Below are positions 46,896-56,118 of a DNA stretch of 64,000 nt, in pieces. The notes below the pieces were generated by a model. It saw nothing but the letters and a program-made list of their open reading frames with translations. It did no database searches and was not told where the DNA came from. Position numbers and translations under genes: made by a program. The stretch covers positions 2,232,001 to 2,296,000 of the forward strand of contig NZ_CP031417.1 of the NCBI RefSeq assembly GCF_003367395.1, written 5' to 3'. The DNA is from Pseudolabrys taiwanensis (lineage in GTDB: Bacteria; Pseudomonadota; Alphaproteobacteria; Rhizobiales; Xanthobacteraceae). Within the stretch, counting starts at the first letter, position 1; each line of letters begins with the position of its first letter.

Positions 46896-47984
46896 TCAGC
46901 CTTCGACCGGCTCGGTATCGACAATCTCGATGCCGAAGCCGGCAATGCCGACATAAGTGCGCTTGGTCGAGGTCAGCAGGCGGATCGACGAGATGCCGAG
47001 GTCGCGCAGGATCTGCGCGCCGAGGCCGACCTCGCGCCACTGCCGGGCGCGCGCCGCCTCGGTCTCGGAGTCCCCTTGCGGGATCTCGGACACCGGCACG
47101 CCCGCCGTCCCGTCGCGCAGATAGACGATGACGCCGCGGCCTTCCGCTTTGAAGCGCGCGAGCACCGCGCGGATCGTCTTGGCGCCGCCGAACACGTCGC
47201 CGATCACATCGGCACGATGCAGACGCGCCGGTACGCTGGCGCCGTCACCGATGTCGCCATAAACGAAAGCGATGTGGTGCACGCGATCGAAGGGCGTCAC
47301 GTAGGCATAACCCTTGAGCGTGCCGATCTCCGAATCCACCTGAAACTCGCCGACACGCTCGACCAGCTTGTCGCGGCTCTGACGGTAGGCGATGAGATCG
47401 GCGATCGAGAGATAGACGAGCTTGTGCTTCTCGGCGAAGGCCGCGACCTCCGGCCCGCGCATGACGCTGCCGTCGTCATTCATCAGTTCCGACAGCACGC
47501 CGACCGGCGAAACGCCGGCGAGCTTGCAGAGATCGACACAGGCTTCCGTATGACCCGAGCGCATCAGCACGCCGCCCTCGCGAGCGACCAGCGGAAACAC
47601 GTGGCCAGGACGCACGAAGTCGGCGGCGCCGCTGTTGTCGTTCGCCAGAGCGCGCACGGTATTGGTGCGCTCCTCCGCCGAGATGCCGGTGGTCAGGCCA
47701 TGACGCACGTCGACCGTCACGGTGAAGGCGGTGCCCAGCGGCGCGTCGTTCTCGGCCACCATCGGCTCGAGATGCAGCTTGCGCGCTAGATCGAGCGCAA
47801 GCGGCGCGCAGACGATGCCCGACGTATGCCGGATGATGAAGGCCATCTTCTCCGGCGTGCAGAGCGACGCTGCAATGAAGAGGTCGCCCTCGTTCTCGCG
47901 ATCGTCGTCATCGGTAACGACGACGAGCTCGCCTCTGGCGAATGCTTTGATCGCCGCTTCGACACGCTGATGGGCATTGAGCAC
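46896..47984 (-). CDS. ribB: 3,4-dihydroxy-2-butanone-4-phosphate synthase with degenerate GTP cyclohydrolase II domain
   Basis: This 362-residue protein has an N-terminal DHBP synthase domain (about 1-205) that is intact: TDDDDRENEGDLFIAA, RHTSGIVCAPL, RPGHVFPLVAREGGVL and RSGHTEACVDLCKLAG. It supplies the four-carbon unit for riboflavin. The C-terminal half has the GTP cyclohydrolase II fold pattern (HHIAFVYGDIGDG) but lacks the zinc Cys motif: the usual SECLTGD...RCDCG is RADVIGDVFGG here, and the catalytic RQEGRNIGL is lost. GTP cyclohydrolase activity must therefore come from another gene. It lies 23 bases after aroC. Confidence 0.93.
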   Translation of the reverse strand: MLNAHQRVEAAIKAFARGELVVVTDDDDRENEGDLFIAASLCTPEKMAFIIRHTSGIVCAPLALDLARKLHLEPMVAENDAPLGTAFTVTVDVRHGLTTGISAEERTNTVRALANDNSGAADFVRPGHVFPLVAREGGVLMRSGHTEACVDLCKLAGVSPVGVLSELMNDDGSVMRGPEVAAFAEKHKLVYLSIADLIAYRQSRDKLVERVGEFQVDSEIGTLKGYAYVTPFDRVHHIAFVYGDIGDGASVPARLHRADVIGDVFGGAKTIRAVLARFKAEGRGVIVYLRDGTAGVPVSEIPQGDSETEAARARQWREVGLGAQILRDLGISSIRLLTSTKRTYVGIAGFGIEIVDTEPVEG

Positions 47985-48007
47985 GACGGATTACCTCAAG
48001 ATTCTTT

Positions 48008-49132
48008 TCAGGCGCCCGGCATGGGGAACGGCCAGGACGGCCCCTCTCCCACTTGGCCACGGTGCAGGAGATAGTGATCGGCGATGACGCATGCCACCAT
48101 CGCCTCGGCGATGGGCACGGCGCGGATGCCGACGCAGGGGTCATGGCGGCCTTTGGTCACCACTTCGGTGTTGTTGCCGTAACGGTCCACCGTCTTGCGC
48201 GGGGTGAGGATCGACGACGTCGGCTTCACCGAGAAACGCGCGACGATCGGCTGGCCGGTCGAGATGCCGCCGAGAATGCCGCCGGCATGATTGGACAGAA
48301 ACAACAGGCTGCCGTCATTGCCCATGCGCATCTCGTCGGCATTGTCCTCGCCGCGCAACTCGGCCGCGGCCATGCCGTCGCCGATTTCGACGCCTTTGAC
48401 CGCGTTGATGCTCATCAACGCCGCAGCGAGATCGGCGTCGAGTTTGCCATAGACCGGCGCGCCGAGCCCCGCCGGCACGCCTTCGGCGACGACCTCGATG
48501 ACAGCGCCGATCGACGACCCGGATTTACGGATGCCGTCGAGATAGCTCTCGAAGAACTTCGCCTGCACCGGATCGGGGCAGAAGAACGGATTGTTGCCGA
48601 CCTCGTTCCAGTCCCAGCGCGAGCGGTCGACCTTGTGCGGACCCATCTGCACCAGCGCGGCGCGCACGGTGAGCCCCGGTACCACCCTGCGGGCGATGGC
48701 TCCGGCCGCGACGCGCACGGCAGTCTCGCGCGCCGAGGCACGGCCGCCGCCGCGGTAATCGTAAATGCCGTATTTGACGTCGTAGGCGTAACCGGCGTGG
48801 CCGGGCCGGTACTTGTCCTTGATGTCGGAGTAGTCCTTCGACCGCTGGTCGACATTCTCGATCATCAGCATGATCGGCGTGCCGGTGGTCACCTGCTGGC
48901 CGGAGACCTCATCGGTGAAGACCCCCGACATGATCTTCACCGCGTCCGGCTCCTGCCGCTGCGTGGTGAAGCGCGACTGGCCGGGCCGGCGCTTGTCGAG
49001 CTCGACCTGGATTTCCTCGGCCGTGATGGGGATGCGCGGGGGGCAGCCGTCGACCACGCAGCCGATCGCCGCCCCGTGGCTTTCGCCGAAGCTGGTGAAC
49101 CGGAAAAGGCGGCCGAAGGTGTTGAAGGACAT
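48008..49132 (-). CDS. aroC: Chorismate synthase
   Basis: This 374-residue enzyme removes phosphate from EPSP to give chorismate, using reduced FMN as cofactor, at the end of the shikimate pathway. All three family signatures are present: [17 protein letters not shown] near the N-terminus, [19 protein letters not shown] mid-protein and an [18 protein letters not shown]-terminal segment. Length is normal for the family. Upstream on the same strand no gene is close; ribB follows downstream. Confidence 0.97.
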   Translation of the reverse strand: MSFNTFGRLFRFTSFGESHGAAIGCVVDGCPPRIPITAEEIQVELDKRRPGQSRFTTQRQEPDAVKIMSGVFTDEVSGQQVTTGTPIMLMIENVDQRSKDYSDIKDKYRPGHAGYAYDVKYGIYDYRGGGRASARETAVRVAAGAIARRVVPGLTVRAALVQMGPHKVDRSRWDWNEVGNNPFFCPDPVQAKFFESYLDGIRKSGSSIGAVIEVVAEGVPAGLGAPVYGKLDADLAAALMSINAVKGVEIGDGMAAAELRGEDNADEMRMGNDGSLLFLSNHAGGILGGISTGQPIVARFSVKPTSSILTPRKTVDRYGNNTEVVTKGRHDPCVGIRAVPIAEAMVACVIADHYLLHRGQVGEGPSWPFPMPGA

Positions 49133-49260
49133 AGGGGTTCCGCTTTTGCAGCGGTTTGGTAGCCCGGGACCCGAGGCTGGTCAAATAGAGGCCGGCGCGG
49201 GCTGGCAAGCCGGCCGGACGGACGCTATGCCCAGAGCGGACGACACCCAAAGGAGCGCCT

Positions 49261-49488
49261 ATGCCCGACCTGCAGCCGGACATCGCCACGCTGATGCGCC
49301 GGATCGAGGCGCTGGAGATGGACGCCGCGCACCGCGGCCGCATGATCGAGGACCTCAACGCCACCATCATGGCGCAGTGGAAGGAGATCGACGGCCTCAA
49401 ACGGCAATTGCGCCAGTTGACCGAGCAGTTGGCGGAACTCGAGGCGCCCCGCGACGGCGCGCCGGAGCCGCCACCGCCGCACTATTGA
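49261..49488 (+). CDS. slyX: SlyX family protein
   Basis: This 75-residue protein is a single coiled coil with heptad spacing (LMRRIEALEMDAAHRGRMIE, then IDGLKRQLRQLTEQLAELE) ending in the Pro-rich PEPPPPHY typical of SlyX. Its function is poorly defined. It is divergent from aroC and followed immediately by a long composite palindrome. Confidence 0.85.
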   Translation: MPDLQPDIATLMRRIEALEMDAAHRGRMIEDLNATIMAQWKEIDGLKRQLRQLTEQLAELEAPRDGAPEPPPPHY

Positions 49489-49494
49489 CATTCG

Positions 49495-49599
49495 GTCATT
49501 CCGGGGCGCGTGCGCAGCACGCGAACCCGGAATCCAGAAACACGCACCGTGTTTGCGTCTGGATTCCGGGTCCGCGCTTTCAGCGCGTCCCGGAATGAC
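49495..49599. repeat. Composite 105-base nested palindrome
   Basis: The outer arms GTCATTCCGGG (49495-49505) and CCCGGAATGAC (49589-49599) enclose CGCGTGC-GCA-GCACGCG (49507-49523), then CCCGGAATCCAGA (49527-49539) pairing with TCTGGATTCCGGG (49558-49570), then a GCGC hairpin. It fills the convergent gap between slyX and the phosphatase gene. It looks like two head-to-head units of one repeat family. Confidence 0.85.
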
Positions 49600-49601
49600 G
49601 G

Positions 49602-50201
49602 CTAGGCGTAGCGCGTGAGCTTGTCGCCTTCGAACACATAAACCACGCCCTGGACGATATCGATGAGCGGCGCGGCGGCCGGCCTGGCGATGCCGAGATG
49701 CGCCATCAGCCCGCGCGCGGTGCCGCCATGGGCGACGGCCACCGTGTCGCGCGTGAGCCCTTCGTACCAGCGGCCCATGCGCGCCATCACCATCTCGTAG
49801 CTTTCGCCACCGGGCGGCAGGAAGTGAAACTTGTCGTGCTCGCGCTGCGAGATGCGCGCCGGATCGCTGTAGTGCAATTGCGCGATGGTGAAGCCTTCCC
49901 AATCGCCGAAGGAAATCTCCGCCAGCGCTTCGTCGACGGCGTAAGCATCCGGCGCGAGGCCCAGGGCGCCGCGCGCCAGTTCCATGGTCTCGCGCGCGCG
50001 GACCATCGGACTGGAGACGAAGTCGAGCGTCGACGGATCGCGGCCGTCCCGCGCCAGGAGATCGCGCAGCACGGCGCCGCAGTGGCGGGCTTGTTCGCGA
50101 CCGCGTTCGTTGAGCTCAATGTCGCGCCGGCCCTGCAAGCGGCCGGCCACGTTCCAGTCGGTTTCGCCGTGACGGATATAGAAGACGGTCGGCATCGCCA
50201 T
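49602..50201 (-). CDS. Histidine phosphatase family protein
   Basis: This 199-residue protein has the phosphoglycerate mutase-like active site YIRHGETDWNVAGRLQG (His nucleophile), a second conserved Arg/Glu part (SSPMVRARETME, AEISFGDWEGF) and the C-terminal VAHGGTARGL His. It hydrolyses a phosphate ester in the cytoplasm; the substrate is unknown. ATG 50201 is used; ATG 50195 and TTG 50204 are alternatives. It lies downstream of fabI on the same strand across a palindromic repeat. Confidence 0.9.
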   Translation of the reverse strand: MAMPTVFYIRHGETDWNVAGRLQGRRDIELNERGREQARHCGAVLRDLLARDGRDPSTLDFVSSPMVRARETMELARGALGLAPDAYAVDEALAEISFGDWEGFTIAQLHYSDPARISQREHDKFHFLPPGGESYEMVMARMGRWYEGLTRDTVAVAHGGTARGLMAHLGIARPAAAPLIDIVQGVVYVFEGDKLTRYA

Positions 50202-50216
50202 CAACGTACAGCCTGT

Positions 50217-50278
50217 CCCCGCTCATTCCCGCGAAAGCGGAGCCAGTGAATACTGGATCGCCCGCTTCCGCGGGCGAT
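50217..50278. repeat. Paired intergenic palindromes
   Basis: A CCGC/GCGG hairpin with a GAAA-like loop (about 50228-50240) is followed by a perfect ATCGCCCGC-TTCC-GCGGGCGAT stem (50257-50278). It lies between fabI and the histidine phosphatase gene. No T-run follows on the minus strand, so it is unlikely to be a strong terminator. Confidence 0.7.
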
Positions 50279-50288
50279 GACAAAAAAG

Positions 50289-51110
50289 TTACTCGAGCTT
50301 ACCGACCGCGAGATCGGGCGCGTCCGGATGCTTGATGCCGACGACGTGATAGCCGGCGTCGACGTGCTGGATCTCGCCGGTGACGCCGCTCGACAGGTCG
50401 GACAGGAAGAACACGCCGGCCTTGCCGACGTCTTCCAGCGTCACGTTCCGCCGCAGCGGCGTGTTATATTCGTTCCACTTCAGGATATACCGGAAGTCGC
50501 CGATGCCCGACGCCGCCAGCGTCTTGATCGGGCCGGCCGAGATAGCGTTGACGCGGATGTTCTTCTGGCCGAGGTCGGCCGCCATGTAGCGCACCGAGCT
50601 CTCGAGCGCCGCCTTGGCCAGGCCCATGACGTTGTAATGCGGCATCCACTTCTCGGCGCCGTAATAGGTCAGCGTCAGCAGCGAGCCGCCATTGGTCATC
50701 AGCTTCTCGGCGCGCTGGGCGATGGCGGTGAACGAGTAGCAGCTGATCACCATCGTCTTCACGAAATTGTCTTCCGTGGTGTCGACGTAGCGGCCGTCGA
50801 GCTGGTCCTTGTCGGAGAAGGCGATGGCGTGGAGGACGAAGTCGAGCGAGCCCCAGGCCGACTCGACCGCCGCGAAGACGGCATCCAGGCTCTTCGGGTC
50901 GGTGACGTCGCAGTGGCCGACGACCAGGCCGTCGACCTCCTCGGCCAGCGGCTCGACGCGCTTCTTCAGCGCCTCCCCCTGGTAGGTGAAGGCGAGGTCC
51001 GCGCCGTGGTCGCGGCAGGCGCGCGCGATGCCCCAGGCGATCGAGCGGTTGTTCGCCACGCCCATGATGAGGCCGCGCTTGCCGCGCATAAGACCCGAGG
51101 ATTCCGCCAT
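50289..51110 (-). CDS. fabI: Enoyl-[acyl-carrier-protein] reductase (NADH)
   Basis: This 273-residue SDR-type reductase completes each round of fatty acid elongation. Recognisable parts are KRGLIMGVANNRSIAWGIA at the N-terminus, the catalytic Tyr/Lys arrangement in TYYGAEKWMPHYNVMGLAKA, and a C-terminal GVTGEIQHVDAGYHVVG. ATG 51110 is supported by GGGGA about six bases upstream; the frame is open to 51179. This is the classic triclosan-sensitive enzyme family. Confidence 0.96.
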   Translation of the reverse strand: MAESSGLMRGKRGLIMGVANNRSIAWGIARACRDHGADLAFTYQGEALKKRVEPLAEEVDGLVVGHCDVTDPKSLDAVFAAVESAWGSLDFVLHAIAFSDKDQLDGRYVDTTEDNFVKTMVISCYSFTAIAQRAEKLMTNGGSLLTLTYYGAEKWMPHYNVMGLAKAALESSVRYMAADLGQKNIRVNAISAGPIKTLAASGIGDFRYILKWNEYNTPLRRNVTLEDVGKAGVFFLSDLSSGVTGEIQHVDAGYHVVGIKHPDAPDLAVGKLE

Positions 51111-51328
51111 TATTGTCCCCATTTTCGGCCGGCAGGCGCCGACCTGTCCCCCTATGGCATAGGGCCCAGGCCCCATCAAGCAAGCCGGGCCCCGCTCCCT
51201 ATTCCGCTGTTAATTCAATTCAATTCCGGGAATATGAGGGGACAGCAGGGGTTATTGGCAGTGAATGACAGCCGGATGACGGGTCCGGAAGCGGCCGCCG
51301 GAGACCCCTCCTCGCCCGCCTGCGGTTC

Positions 51329-51841
51329 ATGAGGGGACGGAGAAGCGGCTTGGCCACGTTCGCGCAGAAGGTCGAGGCAGCGATCCCGGCGCTCAGGCGC
51401 TATGCACGGGCGCTGACGCGAGACGCTGACACAGCCGACGACCTGGTGCAGGACACGCTCGTGCGCGCGTTGCGCTCCGAGCACCTATTCCAGGGCGAGG
51501 AAGTGCGGAGCTGGCTCTACACCATCCTCACCAACCTGAACCGCAACCGCCTGCGCTCGCTGGCACGGCGGCCGTCATTGTCCTCGATCGAGGACAATGA
51601 CGCTCCGGACGCCTCCGGGCCGGAAGCCGGCAGCCGCGACATCGAGCGCGCGTTGGCGACGCTCGCCGAGGATCAGCGACAGGCGCTGCTGTTGGTCGTG
51701 CTCGAAGGCCTGAGCTACCGCGAGGTGGCCGAGGTGCAAGGTATTCCGATCGGCACCGTGATGTCGCGTCTGGCGCGTGCGCGCATGCAGATCAAAGGCT
51801 ACCTCGACGGCGAGCGCCCGGCGCTGCGTCGCGTGAAATAA
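51329..51841 (+). CDS. ECF-family RNA polymerase sigma factor
   Basis: This 170-residue protein has region 2 (ALRRYARALTRDADTADDLV, QDTLVRAL) and region 4 (RQALLLVVLEGLSYREVAEV then IPIGTVMSRLARARMQIKG), and no region 3. It directs RNA polymerase to a stress regulon. The start may be ATG 51329 or TTG 51350, the latter with GGAGAAG ahead of it. The adjacent gene, 13 bases downstream, encodes its likely anti-sigma factor. The regulated genes are not evident. Confidence 0.92.
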   Translation: MRGRRSGLATFAQKVEAAIPALRRYARALTRDADTADDLVQDTLVRALRSEHLFQGEEVRSWLYTILTNLNRNRLRSLARRPSLSSIEDNDAPDASGPEAGSRDIERALATLAEDQRQALLLVVLEGLSYREVAEVQGIPIGTVMSRLARARMQIKGYLDGERPALRRVK

Positions 51842-51854
51842 GGATGTGGGGATC

Positions 51855-52649
51855 ATGATCGAACGCATGTCACCGGTGAGCGAGGACGAACTCCACGCCT
51901 TCATCGACGGCCAATTGCCCCCCGACCGGCGCGAGGCCGTCGCCTCCTGGCTCGCGGAAAATCCCGAGCAGGCGGCCATGGTCGCGGCTTGGCGCGCGCA
52001 GGCCGAGGCGATCCGCACACGCTACGGCGCGGTTGCGGACGAGCCGGTGCCGGAGCGATTGCAGATCGAGAACGTGTTGCGGATGACCGGCGCCGTGAGC
52101 CGCAAATGGCTGGCGATGGCCGCGGCCGCCGCGACCGTTGCCTTTCTGGTCGGCGGCACGGCCGGCTGGTTCGCACGCGGCGCTTCCGCGGCCGCGCCGA
52201 GCGGTTTCGAGACGCTGACCGCCGATGCGGTCGAGGCGCATAAGCTCTATGTCGTCGAGGTGCGTCACCCGGTTGAAGTGCCGGGCTCCGAGCGCGCGCA
52301 CATGACGCAATGGCTGACGAAGCGGCTCGGCTACGAGCAGCGCATTCCCGATCTGCAGGCGATCGGATTGAAGCTGGTCGGTGGACGGCTGTTGCCGGGT
52401 CCGAAGGGCGCCGCCGCTTTCTATATGTACGAAGGACCGTCGGGCGAGCGCTTCACCATCTACTGCTCCAAGGCGACCGCACCGGAAACGGCGCTGCGCT
52501 TCAAGCAAGGCCAGCAGGTGTCGGCTTTCTATTGGGTCGACGACAAGGTCGCTTATGTCGTGTCCGGTCCGGCGGACCGCGACAAGCTCGAGACGATCAG
52601 CAAGGCGGTGTGGGAGCAGGTCGACAAGGCGGGCGTGCGGAAGTCGTAG
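51855..52649 (+). CDS. Membrane-anchored anti-sigma factor
   Basis: This 264-residue protein has an N-terminal cytoplasmic domain typical of anti-sigma factors (SEDELHAFIDGQLPPDRREA, about residues 8-27). One transmembrane helix lies at about 86-108 (AAAATVAFLVGGTAGWFA), and a periplasmic domain of about 150 residues follows with no named motif. No zinc HxxxCxxC motif is seen, so it is not a ZAS-type redox sensor. It is encoded immediately after the ECF sigma gene and should hold that factor at the membrane. Confidence 0.87.
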   Translation: MIERMSPVSEDELHAFIDGQLPPDRREAVASWLAENPEQAAMVAAWRAQAEAIRTRYGAVADEPVPERLQIENVLRMTGAVSRKWLAMAAAAATVAFLVGGTAGWFARGASAAAPSGFETLTADAVEAHKLYVVEVRHPVEVPGSERAHMTQWLTKRLGYEQRIPDLQAIGLKLVGGRLLPGPKGAAAFYMYEGPSGERFTIYCSKATAPETALRFKQGQQVSAFYWVDDKVAYVVSGPADRDKLETISKAVWEQVDKAGVRKS

Positions 52650-52657
52650 CTCCATCA

Positions 52658-52750
52658 CCGCTCGCCCCCGCGAAAGCGGGGGCCCAGCGCAACACAACAA
52701 GCGCTCTCGAAGGGGGCTTCTGGATTCCCGCTTGCGCGGGAATGAGCGGC
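52658..52750. repeat. Composite palindrome, GCCCCCGC and ATTCCCGC units
   Basis: GCCCCCGC-GAAA-GCGGGGGC (52664-52683) and ATTCCCGC-TTGC-GCGGGAAT (52724-52743) are two perfect hairpins framed by CCGCTC and GAGCGG. They fill the convergent gap between the anti-sigma and DnaJ-type genes. Confidence 0.8.
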
Positions 52751-52759
52751 GTGTGTTGC

Positions 52760-53752
52760 TCACCCCAACCCGCCGCGGGGATCGTACGGCTTCTTGTCGC
52801 GCCAGGTTTCCATCAGCTTCTTGAAGTCGTCATCGAGCTGATCGGGCAGTGCGATGCGCACCGTCGCCAAGAGGTCGCCGGTCGCGCCCTTCGCCTTCAA
52901 GCCCTTGCCCTTGAGACGGAAGGTGCGGCCCGAATTGGTGCCGGCGGGGATCGCCAGCTCCACCGCGCCGTCGAGCGTCGGCACGCGCACCTTGCCGCCG
53001 AGCGTCGCTTCGTAAAGCGTGATCGGCAGCTCGAGCCTGAGGTCGCTGCCGTCCGGCTTGAACAGCGGATGCGGCGCGACATTGACGGTGATGAGCGCGT
53101 CGCCGGCGCGGCCATGCGCGCTCGGCCAGCCCTGCCCCTTCAGACGGATCTGCTGGCCGTCGGTGATGCCGGCGGGAATCTTGACCTCGATCTCCTTGCC
53201 GGTCGGCAGCGACACCCGCGCCTTCGAGCCCTTGGCGGCCTCGGGCAGCGAGATGGTCAGCGTCGCATGCAGGTCCTGGCCTGTCGTCTCGGTACCGAAA
53301 TCTTCCGTCTCGAAAGCCGTGCGGCCGCCGCGCGCACCGCCACCGCCGAACATGCCGCGCAGCAAATCCTCGAAGCCGCCGGCACCGGCGCCACCACCGC
53401 CGCCGCCCGCACGGCGCTGGAAGCCGTCGGGGCCGAAACTGAAACTCTCGAAATGGCTCGCGCCCGCGCCCTGCTGGTGGCCCCAGGGGCCGCCCGCGCC
53501 GGCGCCCGCGTTGAAGCCCTGAAAGCGCGGCTTGCCTTCGGCATCTATCTCGCCGCGGTCGAAGGCCTTCCGCTTCTCGTCGTCGCCAACGATCTCGTAG
53601 GCGGCATTCAGCTCGGCGAAGCGCGAGGCCGCCTTCGGATCGTGCTTGTTGGCGTCGGGGTGCAGCTTCTTGGCGAGCTTACGGTAGGCGCTTTTCACCT
53701 CCGCCTCGCTCGCAGACTTAGACACCCCCAAAATCTCGTAGGGGTCGCGCAT
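52760..53752 (-). CDS. DnaJ C-terminal domain protein (CbpA-like co-chaperone)
   Basis: This 330-residue protein has a J-domain at residues 1-65 ([20 protein letters not shown] and the HPD in KLHPDANK). A Gly/Phe-rich linker (about 85-145) and the two DnaJ C-terminal substrate domains follow ([15 protein letters not shown] onward). The zinc-finger region of true DnaJ is absent, which fits CbpA/DjlB-like proteins. It stimulates DnaK ATPase. ATG 53752 is supported by AAGGAG about nine bases upstream; the frame continues to 53845. Confidence 0.92.
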   Translation of the reverse strand: MRDPYEILGVSKSASEAEVKSAYRKLAKKLHPDANKHDPKAASRFAELNAAYEIVGDDEKRKAFDRGEIDAEGKPRFQGFNAGAGAGGPWGHQQGAGASHFESFSFGPDGFQRRAGGGGGGAGAGGFEDLLRGMFGGGGARGGRTAFETEDFGTETTGQDLHATLTISLPEAAKGSKARVSLPTGKEIEVKIPAGITDGQQIRLKGQGWPSAHGRAGDALITVNVAPHPLFKPDGSDLRLELPITLYEATLGGKVRVPTLDGAVELAIPAGTNSGRTFRLKGKGLKAKGATGDLLATVRIALPDQLDDDFKKLMETWRDKKPYDPRGGLG

Positions 53753-53897
53753 CCGTCCCAACTCCTTCGTGAAATTCCCCCGCCGGCCGGAAGGACCGGC
53801 GAATCTTCCCATAATGTGGGGTTCTTGCGCGAAGTTGCAACGCACCTGCGCAAAAGGCCGTCATTCCAAGGTGCGACGTCGGCACCTCAGGACGAGA

Positions 53898-54344
53898 TTA
53901 CGAGCTCTTCCACGGCTTGAGCGCGCGCACTTCCCAGCCGCCGCGGCCCTGTTTGCAGGCTTCGCCCTGCAGCCAGGATTGCGCGCTGCCGTTGACATAG
54001 CTCGCGAGGAAGTTGCGGCAGGTCTGGCCGTCCTGCGTGTAAGCGGCGGCGATCGGCGTCACGGTGCCGCGCGCGCCGCTGCGCGGATTTTCCCAGGTAA
54101 GGCTCGAGTCCTTCTCGCCGCGACGGAGTACTTCGCTCGCGGCCGCGCGCGCATAGGCCAGATCGCCCTCCGGCGGCATCTCGGCGTCCGCCTTCGCGCC
54201 GGGCGGCGGCGTGATCGAACCGGTGACGTCCTTGTCACTGCTGAAATAGGAGTCCAGCTGCCCGGACAAGCTGCAGCCGCCGGCGCCGAGCGCCAGCACC
54301 AGAGCACCGATGGCCGGCGCGCAGCGCCATAGTCGCAGCCGCAT
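53898..54344 (-). CDS. RT0821/Lpp0805-family surface lipoprotein
   Basis: This 148-residue protein begins at ATG 54344, preceded by AGGGG. The first 28 residues form a lipoprotein signal with lipobox LGAGGC, so the Cys would be lipidated. The mature part ends in a conserved stretch ([31 protein letters not shown]) typical of the small RT0821/Lpp0805 surface-protein group, whose function is unknown. It is divergent from pdxH. Confidence 0.85.
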   Translation of the reverse strand: MRLRLWRCAPAIGALVLALGAGGCSLSGQLDSYFSSDKDVTGSITPPPGAKADAEMPPEGDLAYARAAASEVLRRGEKDSSLTWENPRSGARGTVTPIAAAYTQDGQTCRNFLASYVNGSAQSWLQGEACKQGRGGWEVRALKPWKSS

Positions 54345-54409
54345 ACATCCCCTATAACCGCGCTGACGAAACAACCTGGTCGTGGTCCCCGCCACGCGAA
54401 ACTCCGAAC

Positions 54410-55051
54410 ATGTCCGATTCAGCCCCAATTCAACACCCAAGCTGGTTAACGACTGGTGATTTCACCGCCGCCGAGGAGCCTTTTCAGCTCTTCGCCGCTT
54501 GGCTCGAACAGGCGACCGCGACGGAACCGCGCGATCCCACCGCCATGACGCTGGCCACCGTCGATGCCGACGGCATGCCGAACGCCCGCATGGTGCTCCT
54601 GAAGGGCGCCGATGAAAGGGGCTTCGTCTTCTTCACCAACCTGGGCAGCCAAAAGGGGCAGGAGTTGGACGGGCAGCGAAAAGCCGCGCTCGTGTTCCAT
54701 TGGAAGTCGCTCAACAAGCAGGTGCGCGTGCGCGGCACCGTCGAGCCGGTCAGCGAGGAGGAAGCCGACACCTATTTCGCCACGCGGCCGAAGCAGGCGC
54801 AGATCGGCGCCTGGGCGAGCAAGCAGTCCACGCCGCTCGAGAGCCGCCTCGCTTTCGAAAAAGCGATCGCGATTGCCGCCGCGAAATATGCGCTCGGCAC
54901 GGTGCCGCGTCCGCCGTTCTGGTCCGGTTTCCGCATCGTGCCGGTGTCGATCGAATTCTGGCAGGACCGCCCCTTCCGTCTGCACGACCGCATCGTATTT
55001 AAGCGCGATGCCGCCGGTCAGCCGTGGAGCAAGACGCGGCTCTATCCGTGA
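54410..55051 (+). CDS. pdxH: Pyridoxamine 5'-phosphate oxidase
   Basis: This 213-residue FMN enzyme oxidises pyridoxamine- and pyridoxine-5'-phosphate to pyridoxal phosphate. It has [33 protein letters not shown], the FMN-contacting [19 protein letters not shown], and the signature [20 protein letters not shown] ending in RLYP. Length matches the family. An SDR gene follows 54 bases downstream. Confidence 0.96.
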   Translation: MSDSAPIQHPSWLTTGDFTAAEEPFQLFAAWLEQATATEPRDPTAMTLATVDADGMPNARMVLLKGADERGFVFFTNLGSQKGQELDGQRKAALVFHWKSLNKQVRVRGTVEPVSEEEADTYFATRPKQAQIGAWASKQSTPLESRLAFEKAIAIAAAKYALGTVPRPPFWSGFRIVPVSIEFWQDRPFRLHDRIVFKRDAAGQPWSKTRLYP

Positions 55052-55105
55052 GCTAATGTCGTCACGCGGCTTGCGCGCGACCGTAGAATTATTCCAAGGA
55101 CGCCT

Positions 55106-55858
55106 ATGCCGACCTCGCACACCAACCAACCGCGCCGCACGCTGCTCCTGACCGGCGCGAGCCGCGGCATCGGCCACGCCACCGTGAAACGTTTTTCCGC
55201 CGCCGGCTGGCGCGTCATCACCTGTTCGCGGCATCCGTTTCCGGAGAATTGCCCGTGGGACGCCGGACCGGAAGATCACATCCAGGTCGACCTTACCAAC
55301 GAAGCCAACACGCTCGACGCCATCGCGGAGATCAAGCGCCGGCTCGACAACAAAGAACTGCATGCGCTCGTCAACAACGCCGCCATCTCGCCGAAGGCGG
55401 AAGGCGGCAAGCGTCTGAACGCCATCGAGACGACGATGGACACCTGGCATCACGTCTTCCAGGTCAACTTCTTCGCGCCGATCATGCTCGCGCGCGGCCT
55501 TGTCGACGAACTCAAGGCGGCGAAAGGTTCGGTGGTGAACGTCACCTCGATCGCCGGCTCGCGCGTGCATCCGTTCGCCGGCGCGGCCTACGCCACGTCG
55601 AAGGCGGCGCTGGCGTCGCTGACGCGCGAGATGGCGGCCGACTTCGGGCGCTTGGGTATTCGCGTCAACGCCATCGCGCCGGGCGAGATCGATACCGCGA
55701 TCCTGTCGCCGGGCACCGAGAAGATCGTCGAGCAGATCCCGCTGCAGCGCCTCGGCACGCCCGACGAAGTGGCGAAGATCATCTATGTGCTGTGCACGGA
55801 GACGTCGTCTTACGTGAACGGCGCCGAGATCCACATCAACGGCGGCCAGCACGTTTAG
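55106..55858 (+). CDS. SDR-family oxidoreductase
   Basis: This 250-residue classical SDR has LLLTGASRGIGHATVKRF, LVNNAAISPKA, VVNVTSIAGSRVHPFAG with the active-site Ser, AYATSKAALASLTREMA with Tyr and Lys, and the end AEIHINGGQHV. Substrate specificity cannot be read. It is probably co-transcribed with pdxH. A noncoding region of about 850 bases follows. Confidence 0.9.
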   Translation: MPTSHTNQPRRTLLLTGASRGIGHATVKRFSAAGWRVITCSRHPFPENCPWDAGPEDHIQVDLTNEANTLDAIAEIKRRLDNKELHALVNNAAISPKAEGGKRLNAIETTMDTWHHVFQVNFFAPIMLARGLVDELKAAKGSVVNVTSIAGSRVHPFAGAAYATSKAALASLTREMAADFGRLGIRVNAIAPGEIDTAILSPGTEKIVEQIPLQRLGTPDEVAKIIYVLCTETSSYVNGAEIHINGGQHV

Positions 55859-56118
55859 CTACGGCGCCGTAGCCCGCATGAGTTCGTAGGGTGGGCAAAG
55901 GCGCGTCAGCGCCGTGCCCAGCCTCCGCCAAACACCGAATGGGTGCGCACGGCGCGCCATAGCGCGTTGAAGACGCGCGTAGCCGCGCTGTTGGAGCGCC
56001 TTTGCGCACCCTACGGTTCGCCCGGGACGACAGCAGACATAGCTCCGCCGCCCGTATTCTTTGAAAGGCGCCGGGTGCGCCTTGCATTCCGAGGTCTTCG
56101 CTCCGCGGCTCTCTCTGG
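55859..56118. repeat. GC-rich intergenic DNA with dispersed repeat units
   Basis: This stretch has no credible gene. It includes TGGGCAAAGGCGCG...GCGCCGTGCCCA (55892-55920), an inverted repeat of a kind dispersed in Rhizobiales intergenic DNA (from memory), and a second partial copy at about 55965-56015 with TGCGCACCCTACG. It borders the candidate RNA at 56119-56547. Confidence 0.55.

Noticed and set aside
47985..48060. FMN riboswitch ahead of ribB
   Set aside because: ribB follows aroC after 23 bases, leaving no room for an RFN element.
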